From Catellatospora sp. IY07-71 (GTDB lineage: Bacteria; Actinomycetota; Actinomycetes; Mycobacteriales; Micromonosporaceae), in contig NZ_AP023360.1 in the NCBI RefSeq assembly GCF_018326265.1, positions 8,057,001 to 8,121,000 on the forward strand: 64,000 nucleotides of DNA. The letters are read 5' to 3'. Shown here in pieces: positions 59,067 through 64,000 of the stretch. The notes beneath the pieces are model-generated. The model did no database searches and was not told the origin of the DNA. It saw nothing but the letters and a program-made list of their open reading frames with translations. Within the stretch, counting starts at the first letter, position 1, and every line of letters begins with the position of its first letter. The position numbers were made by a program, and so were the translations under genes.

Positions 59067-59122
59067 ATCCCCACCCGCCGGCGGCACCCGCCGTCCACGC
59101 GGGCGGGACCGAACCGGACCGC

Positions 59123-59174
59123 GTTAAGAAGGGCACCTTCTATAACGGAAAGCGTTAAGAAGGTGCCCTTCCTT
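59123..59174 (-). repeat. Family A palindromic element, copy A6
   Basis: A 52-bp copy directly abutting the hisF stop codon, with no spacer base. Together with A5 and B6 it makes three palindromes in a 257-bp convergent gap. Confidence 0.87.
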
Positions 59175-59933
59175 TCAGCGGATGGGGTGGCTGGCGGCCC
59201 GGAGGGCGGTCTTGACCTCGCCGATGGAGACCTCGCCGAAGTGGAAGACGCTCGCGGCGAGCACGGCGTCGGCGCCGGCCTCGACGGCGGGCGGGAAGTC
59301 GGCGGCCTTACCGGCGCCGCCGGAGGCGATCACCGGGATGTCGACCACGGCGCGCACCTCCTTGATCAGCTCCAGGTCGAAGCCCTCCTTGGTGCCGTCG
59401 GCGTCCATGGAGTTCAGCAGGATCTCCCCTGCGCCCAGCTCGGCCACGCGCCGTGCCCACTCGATCGCGTCCAGCCCCGCCGACTTGCGCCCGCCGTGCG
59501 TGGTCACCTCGAAGCCGCGGCCTTCCTTGAGGCGGCGCACGTCCAGCGAGAGCACCAGCACCTGGTTGCCGAACCGGCGCGCGATCTCGGTGATCAGCTC
59601 GGGCCGGTGGATCGCCGCGGTGTTGACCCCGACCTTGTCCGCCCCCGCGCGCAGCAGCACGTCCACATCGTCGACCGAGCGCACACCGCCGCCGACGGTC
59701 AGCGGGATGAAGACCGTCTCCGCGGTGCGCCGCACCACCTCCAGCATGGTGCCCCGGCCCTCGACAGAGGCGGACACGTCCAGGAAGGTGATCTCGTCGG
59801 CGCCCGCCGCGTCGTACGCCGCCGCCAGCTCCACCGGGTCGCCCGCGTCGCGCAGGTCCACGAAGTTCACACCCTTGACCACCCGCCCGGCGTCCACGTC
59901 CAGACAGGGGATGACCCGCACCGCGACACTCAT
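59175..59933 (-). CDS. hisF: Imidazole glycerol phosphate synthase cyclase subunit
   Basis: 252 residues, (beta-alpha)8 barrel. Uses ammonia from HisH to turn PRFAR into IGP and AICAR. The catalytic Asp is in [15 protein letters not shown] and a second in [14 protein letters not shown]. Phosphate loops GGGVRS and ASGGAGK are intact. The ATG overlaps the stop of the EamA-like gene by 4 bp, so hisF is cotranscribed with that exporter here. Its partner hisH lies ~4 kb away, so the his genes are dispersed. Confidence 0.97.
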   Translation of the reverse strand: MSVAVRVIPCLDVDAGRVVKGVNFVDLRDAGDPVELAAAYDAAGADEITFLDVSASVEGRGTMLEVVRRTAETVFIPLTVGGGVRSVDDVDVLLRAGADKVGVNTAAIHRPELITEIARRFGNQVLVLSLDVRRLKEGRGFEVTTHGGRKSAGLDAIEWARRVAELGAGEILLNSMDADGTKEGFDLELIKEVRAVVDIPVIASGGAGKAADFPPAVEAGADAVLAASVFHFGEVSIGEVKTALRAASHPIR

Positions 59934-60853
59934 GCCGTCGAAACTACCCGGCACCCCGCCGGGGTGACGCTTTGGTCCGGTTCCTGAGACGTGTGCCGCG
60001 TACCCGCGCCCGCCGCGCTGAGCAGCACGCCGCCCACCACCAGCGCCCCCGCCACCAGGTCCGGCGCGCCCAGCGGCTCGTGCAGCACCAGCGCCGCCGA
60101 CCCCATGCCGAAGAACGGCACCAGCATCGAGAACGGCGCCACGGTCGCCGCGCCGTACCGCCGGATCAGCAGCCCCCACCCGGCGAACCCGGCCAGCGTC
60201 GAGATCCACGCGATGTACGCCAGCGCGCCCAGCCCGGCCCCGTCCAGCGCGGCAACCGCCTCGCCCACCCGAGCCGGTCCCTCGACCAGCAGCGACAGCC
60301 CGAGCAGGGGCAGCGTCGCCACGGCCGATACCCAGACCATGAAGCGCAGCATGTCCGGCGGCGCGGCGCGGCGCATCATGATGTTGGACAGGCCCCAGGC
60401 CACCGCCGCGGCCAGCACCAGCAGGAAGCCCTCGACCGGCCGGTCGGCACCCAGCCGTGAGGCGACCAGCAGCACGCCCAGCACCGCGACGCCCAGCCCC
60501 GCCCACTGCCGCGCGGCCGGGCGCTCGCCCAGCAGCCCCACCGCGAACACCGTGGTGAACACGGCCTGGCTCTGCAGCAGCAGCGACGACAGCCCGGCCG
60601 GCAGCCCGGCGGCCATCCCCCCGAACAGCAGCGAGAACTTGACGACCCCCAGCACCAGCCCGATGCCGAGGACCCACCGCCACGGCGTACGCGGCCGCCC
60701 CACGAACAGCACCGCGGGCAGCGCCGCGAGCCCGAAACGCAGCGCGCCGAACAGCAGCGGCGGCATCCGGTCCAGGCCCACCTCGATCGCCACGAAGTTG
60801 CAGCCCCACGCGGCGGCGACGGCCACGGCGAGCATCAGGTCCCTCGGTCTCAT
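59930..60853 (-). CDS. EamA-family (DMT) small-molecule exporter
   Basis: 307 residues, ten hydrophobic helices in two EamA repeats (about 5-135 and 145-280). It begins [20 protein letters not shown] with the typical RhaT/EamA first-helix pattern. Such proteins export amino acids or metabolites. It starts divergently from a LysR gene, and a palindrome lies between them, so LysR control is likely. Its stop overlaps the hisF start. ATG 60853 was preferred over the ATG at 60889, which would place a hydrophilic stretch in front and run over the operator region. Confidence 0.88.
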   Translation of the reverse strand: MRPRDLMLAVAVAAAWGCNFVAIEVGLDRMPPLLFGALRFGLAALPAVLFVGRPRTPWRWVLGIGLVLGVVKFSLLFGGMAAGLPAGLSSLLLQSQAVFTTVFAVGLLGERPAARQWAGLGVAVLGVLLVASRLGADRPVEGFLLVLAAAVAWGLSNIMMRRAAPPDMLRFMVWVSAVATLPLLGLSLLVEGPARVGEAVAALDGAGLGALAYIAWISTLAGFAGWGLLIRRYGAATVAPFSMLVPFFGMGSAALVLHEPLGAPDLVAGALVVGGVLLSAAGAGTRHTSQEPDQSVTPAGCRVVSTA

Positions 60854-60896
60854 GAGCCGAGCATCGCCCGCGGCATCGTGAAGCACCATCGAATAG

Positions 60897-60917
60897 TTCT
60901 AAGCGATCCGTTTAGAA
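60897..60917. promoter_or_regulatory. LysR-type operator between EamA-like and LysR genes
   Basis: TTCTAA-N9-TTAGAA, a perfect 6-bp inverted repeat 7 bp before the LysR ATG and 43 bp before the EamA-like start. The T-N11-A spacing typical of LysR sites is contained in it. Confidence 0.55.
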
Positions 60918-60924
60918 TGACTAC

Positions 60925-61872
60925 ATGCTCGACCTCGGACGCCTGCGCGCCATCGACGCCCTGGCCCGGCACGGCACCGTGCACGCCGCGGCGGCGGCCC
61001 TGCACTGCACCCCGTCAGCCGTATCGCAGCAGCTCGCAAAGCTGGAACGGGAGGCCGGCACGGTGCTCTGCCACAAGGACGGGCGCGGGCTGCGCCTGTC
61101 CGACGCCGGGCGGCTGCTGGCCGAGCACGCCGCGCTGGTGCTCGCCGCCGCCGACACCGCTGCCGCCGCGCTCGACGCCTACCGGGGCGAGGTGGCCGGC
61201 GAGGTCACCGTGGCCTGCTTCGCCACCGCCTGCCGCGGCCTGCTCCCGCCCGCCCTGTCCGCGCTGGCCACGGCATACCCCCGGCTGCGCCCCCGGGTCA
61301 TCGAGACCAACCCATACGAGGCGCTGCGCGACCTCGACCGCGGCCGCGTCGACGTCGCCGTCATCGACGACTGGCGCGAGGTCCGCCTGCACCTGCCGGC
61401 CGGGGTCTCCTCCACGGTCCTCGGCGAGGACACCGCCGACCTGGTCGTACCCGCCGACCACCCGCTGGCCACGGCAGGCCCCGGCCCGCTGGACCGCGCG
61501 GCGCAGGAACGCTGGATCGCCTCGCCCGAGGGCACCATCTGCCACGACTGGCTGGTCCGCGCCCTGCCCGGCCTGCGCCCGGCCTACCTGGTCGGCGAGT
61601 TCGAAACCCAGCAGGCCCTGGTCGCGGCAGGCCTCGGCGTCGCCCTGCTCCCCCGCCTGGCCCGCCTCACCACGGCCCCCGGCACCGTCGTCGTCCCCGT
61701 CGACCCCGTCCCGACCCGCCGCGTCAGCGTCACCTGGCGCACCCCCAACTACACCCGCCCCGCCGTCAAAGCCGTCATCACCGCCATAACCCAGGCCTGG
61801 TCCACCCGCACCACCGCCCGCACGGGTCAAGATCCATTTGATCTTGCGCGAAGTGTTGCCCTTTTGTCCTGA
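60925..61872 (+). CDS. LysR-family regulator with repeat-derived C-terminus
   Basis: 315 residues. The N-terminal helix-turn-helix (about 3-60; RLRAIDALARHGTVHAAAAA then LHCTPSAVSQQLAKLEREAG) precedes a periplasmic-binding-like effector domain (about 88-290). It probably controls the divergent EamA exporter in response to the exported metabolite. The last ~15 codons and the stop (GQDPFDLARSVALLS) lie in or at the edge of element C5, so the natural end of the gene was replaced or extended. The conserved LysR core is complete, so activity is probably kept. Confidence 0.88.
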   Translation: MLDLGRLRAIDALARHGTVHAAAAALHCTPSAVSQQLAKLEREAGTVLCHKDGRGLRLSDAGRLLAEHAALVLAAADTAAAALDAYRGEVAGEVTVACFATACRGLLPPALSALATAYPRLRPRVIETNPYEALRDLDRGRVDVAVIDDWREVRLHLPAGVSSTVLGEDTADLVVPADHPLATAGPGPLDRAAQERWIASPEGTICHDWLVRALPGLRPAYLVGEFETQQALVAAGLGVALLPRLARLTTAPGTVVVPVDPVPTRRVSVTWRTPNYTRPAVKAVITAITQAWSTRTTARTGQDPFDLARSVALLS

Positions 61873-61906
61873 AAGGGCGTGTCGCACCCACGGTACGCGC
61901 AAGATC
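61840..61906 (+). repeat. Family C palindromic element, copy C5
   Basis: A 67-bp copy with ends GATCTTGCGCGAA and TACGCGCAAGATC. Its first 33 bases are the terminal codons of the LysR gene, and its right end is 15 bp from the convergent priA stop. Confidence 0.85.
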
Positions 61907-61921
61907 GACGCACTTGAGCGG

Positions 61922-62641
61922 TCAGGCGAGGGCGGTGAGGGCTTCCTCGATGGTGAAGGCGCCGGAGTAGACGGCCTTGCCGGTGATGACGCCCTCGACG
62001 CCGAGGGGTTCCAGGGTGGCCAGGGCACGCAGGTCGTCGAGGGTGGAGACGCCGCCGGAGGCGATCACCGGTGCCGAGGTCGCGGCGCAGACGTCGCGCA
62101 GGAGCTGGAGGTTGGGGCCCTGGAGCATGCCGTCCTTGAGGATGTCGGTGACGACGTAGCGGGCGCAGCCGGCCTTGTCCAGGCGCTCCAGGACCTCGTA
62201 GAGGTCGCCCGCGTCCTTGGTCCAGCCGCGCACGGACACGGTGCGGCCGCGCACGTCCAGGCCGACCGCGACCCGGTCGCCGTACTCGCCGACGACCCGG
62301 TCGCACCACTCGGGATCCTCCAGGGCGGCGGTGCCGATGTTGACCCGGGCCGCGCCCGTCGCCAGGGCCGCGCGCAGGGACTCGTCGTCGCGGATCCCGC
62401 CGGTCAGCTCGACCTTGATGTCCAGGCGCGCGATCGCGTCGGCGAGCTGCGCCGCGTTGGAGCCACGGCCGAACGCCGCGTCGAGGTCGACCATGTGGAT
62501 CCACTGCGCCCCGGCCGCCTGGAAGGACAGCGCGGCGGTGAGCGGGTCGCCGTAGGACGTCTCGCTGCCGGCGGCGCCCTGCACCAGGCGCACCGCCTGC
62601 CCGTTGACGACGTCCACGGCGGGCAGCAGATCCAGGGCCAT
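61922..62641 (-). CDS. priA: Bifunctional PriA (HisA/TrpF) isomerase
   Basis: 239 residues, (beta-alpha)8 barrel. In actinobacteria PriA isomerises both ProFAR (histidine) and phosphoribosylanthranilate (tryptophan). The catalytic Asp of strand 1 is in [15 protein letters not shown], the second in [15 protein letters not shown], and the GGIRDD phosphate loop and GWTKDAGDL loop are present. The Trp loop between strands 5 and 6 agrees with PriA. With no trpF beside trpC, this enzyme links the two pathways encoded in the window. The start touches the stop of the small membrane protein gene (TGATG). Confidence 0.94.
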   Translation of the reverse strand: MALDLLPAVDVVNGQAVRLVQGAAGSETSYGDPLTAALSFQAAGAQWIHMVDLDAAFGRGSNAAQLADAIARLDIKVELTGGIRDDESLRAALATGAARVNIGTAALEDPEWCDRVVGEYGDRVAVGLDVRGRTVSVRGWTKDAGDLYEVLERLDKAGCARYVVTDILKDGMLQGPNLQLLRDVCAATSAPVIASGGVSTLDDLRALATLEPLGVEGVITGKAVYSGAFTIEEALTALA

Positions 62642-62973
62642 CAGGAACTCCTTCGGTCGAACGCGACGATCACGAACACGGGCAGGGCCAGCACCAGCAG
62701 CAGCGACAGCGCCACCGCCAGCGCCGTCGAGGGCACCAGCTTCCAGATCACGAACAGCACCAGCGCGGCGACGACGGCGATCACGGCGCGCTCGGTGGCG
62801 GTGCGCCGCGCCGACAGGCGGCCGGTGCGCCGCTTACGCAGCTCGTACAGGCTCAGGCGGCGCCACACGGCACGGCGCGCCATCCGCCGCCCGGCACGCC
62901 GCTCCTCGGCGGCGACGGCAGCCCGCGCGGCGGCCTCCCGCGCCTCCCGCCGCAGCTTCCGCTCTTTACTCAT
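62641..62973 (-). CDS. Small basic membrane protein of the his cluster
   Basis: 110 residues. A strongly basic N-terminus ([20 protein letters not shown]..., 1-60) is followed by two hydrophobic helices (about 62-80 and 84-102) and ends FDRRSS. I know no function. Similar small proteins are seen between hisH and hisA in Micromonosporaceae. The stop overlaps the priA start by one base, so it is translated just before priA. Immediately upstream lie 74-bp tandem repeats. Confidence 0.7.
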   Translation of the reverse strand: MSKERKLRREAREAAARAAVAAEERRAGRRMARRAVWRRLSLYELRKRRTGRLSARRTATERAVIAVVAALVLFVIWKLVPSTALAVALSLLLVLALPVFVIVAFDRRSS

Positions 62974-63148
62974 GCCGCCGCTCCGCTCCGCTGCGCGTCG
63001 TCATGAGTCTCCACTGCACCACCGATTCGCTCGCTGCACTCGCTCATGCCGCCGCTCCGCTCCGCCGCGCGTCGTCATGAGTCTCCACTGCACCACCGAT
63101 TCGCTCGCTGCACTCGCTCATGCCGCCGCTCCGCTCCGCCGCGCGGCG
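62970..63148. repeat. Tandem 74-bp repeats with SERSER-type sequence
   Basis: Two full 74-bp units (62970-63043 and 63044-63117) and the first ~31 bases of a third. They differ at one or two positions. On the minus strand each contains ATGAGCGAGTGCAGCGAGCG, a start-codon-bearing sequence related to the one at 25345-25368. They lie between hisH and the small membrane protein gene. Confidence 0.88.
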
Positions 63149-63253
63149 TACCGGGCCCGCACCGCGGCACCGTCCCGCTCGCTCACGACTCTGCTCCGCT
63201 CGTCGCCTCGCCGTACGGGACCCCGCACGGCGAGGCGAGCCTAGCGAGCGGGC

Positions 63254-63883
63254 TCACAGCGTGGCGATCCAGTTGCGCAGGACGCTCGCGCCGATCGCGC
63301 CGGACTTCTCCGGGTGGAACTGGGTGACCGCCAGCGGCCCCCGCTCCGCGGCGGCGACGAACGTCGCGTGCTCGTGGGTCGACGTGGTGACCAGGGCGAC
63401 CCCGTCCAGGTCGGCGCTGGGCAGGGCGGCGTACGAGTGCACGAAGTAGCAGCGCGCGTCGGCCTGCACGCCGGAGAACAGCGTCGAGCCGGCGGGCGCG
63501 TCGAGCAGGTTCCAGCCCATGTGCGGCACGCGCCGCGCGGCCAGCCGGGTCACCGTGCCGGGCAGCAGGCCCAGGCCCTTGGTGACCACGCCGTGCTCGT
63601 CGCCGGAGTCGAACATGACCTGCGCGCCGACGCAGATGCCGAGCACCGGCCGCCCGGCCATGACCCGGTCGGTGATGACCGGCCCGGCCTGGGCCGCCTC
63701 GATCCCGGCCATGCACGCCGCGAACGCGCCGACACCGGGCACGACGAGGCCGTCGGCCCGCTCGGCGGCGGCCAGGTCGGGCGTGACCAGCACGTCCGCT
63801 CCGGCCGCTTCGAGGGCCCGCTGCGCCGATCGCAGGTTGCCCGACCCGTAGTCGAGCACCGTCACCTTCGGTTTGGCCGTCAC
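63254..63883 (-). CDS. hisH: Imidazole glycerol phosphate synthase glutaminase subunit
   Basis: 209 residues, class I glutamine amidotransferase. Makes ammonia for HisF. Nucleophile Cys84 is in [11 protein letters not shown]; the His and Glu of the triad are in TQFHPEKSG. The oxyanion strand PGVGAF is present. The GTG start overlaps the hisB stop by 4 bp. Downstream, a 280-bp gap with repeats separates it from the small membrane protein gene, so priA may depend on read-through or a separate promoter. Confidence 0.96.
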   Translation of the reverse strand: MTAKPKVTVLDYGSGNLRSAQRALEAAGADVLVTPDLAAAERADGLVVPGVGAFAACMAGIEAAQAGPVITDRVMAGRPVLGICVGAQVMFDSGDEHGVVTKGLGLLPGTVTRLAARRVPHMGWNLLDAPAGSTLFSGVQADARCYFVHSYAALPSADLDGVALVTTSTHEHATFVAAAERGPLAVTQFHPEKSGAIGASVLRNWIATL

Positions 63884-64000
63884 AGAACCCCCTTGGTGCT
63901 GGGCACCGCGCCCGCGCTGCGCGGGTCGATCTCGACGGCGGTGCGCAGGGCGCGGGCGAGCGCCTTGAACTGGCCCTCGACGACGTGGTGCGCGTCGGGC
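63880..64000 (-). CDS. hisB: Imidazoleglycerol-phosphate dehydratase, 3' end only
   Basis: Only the last 39 codons and the stop are in the window. The end reads [20 protein letters not shown] and then EIDPRSAG...STKGVL, the conserved C-terminal signature of HisB with the HHxxE metal-binding motif. It is coupled to hisH by a GTGA overlap. Confidence 0.92.
   Translation of the reverse strand, partial: PDAHHVVEGQFKALARALRTAVEIDPRSAGAVPSTKGVL

Overview
The window reads as chromosomal DNA of a GC-rich actinomycete, most likely of the family Micromonosporaceae. Three things suggest this: dense GC-rich coding with ATG, GTG and TTG starts and 4-bp stop/start overlaps; the gene order hisF...hisI-trpE-trpC-trpB-trpA-lgt...gltB-gltD; and a PriA-type HisA with no trpF. 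No rRNA, tRNA, CRISPR array or intact insertion sequence was seen. The species is not determined.

Layout. 1-8.5 kb: a small two-helix membrane protein, glutamate synthase (gltB-gltD) and a mechanosensitive-channel-like protein. 8.9-17.7 kb: a long minus-strand run, hisI-trpE-(Trp-associated membrane protein)-(spermidine-synthase-like)-trpC-trpB-trpA-lgt-(FAD monooxygenase), interrupted at 15.2-15.5 kb by a decayed IS200/IS605 (TnpB) element. 18-33.9 kb: accessory and housekeeping genes. These are a very acidic repetitive protein, a TetR-controlled ABC exporter, a ribosomal protein S4 gene divergent from a DUF2470 gene across two IdeR/DtxR boxes, a heterodimeric ABC exporter, an acyl-CoA synthetase, a MocR/YczE pair and a secreted ScyD/ScyE-like protein.

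34-51 kb: a type II (aromatic) polyketide gene cluster. A minus-strand operon of about 9.5 kb encodes a didomain aromatase/cyclase, an acyl-CoA ligase joined in frame to an ABM-type monooxygenase, ACP, a private acetyl-CoA carboxylase (fused AccDA, AccB, AccC), an FAD monooxygenase, a PF04199-type cyclase and a SnoaL-like protein. Facing it are a SARP activator, then KS-alpha and CLF, a phenoxazinone-synthase-like multicopper oxidase and a convergent alpha/beta hydrolase. Heptamers with the same sequence and 11-bp spacing lie upstream of both the aromatase operon and KS-alpha, so one SARP probably drives both halves of the split minimal PKS. No ketoreductase is present. The CLF has His where Gln is normally conserved. 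51-58 kb: two tandem heavy-metal-type RND pumps, one continuous with a lipoprotein domain. 58-64 kb: a Bax-inhibitor-like membrane protein, hisF, an EamA exporter with a divergent LysR regulator, priA, a small membrane protein, hisH and the 3' end of hisB.

The intergenic regions carry four families of fixed-length palindromic elements: A, 52 bp x6; B, 61 bp x6; C, 67 bp x5; D, 75 bp x2. Most sit just downstream of stop codons. One supplies the C-terminus and stop codon of a LysR gene. They are the most systematic unexplained structure in the window. All coordinates were read by eye and no alignments or database searches were run.
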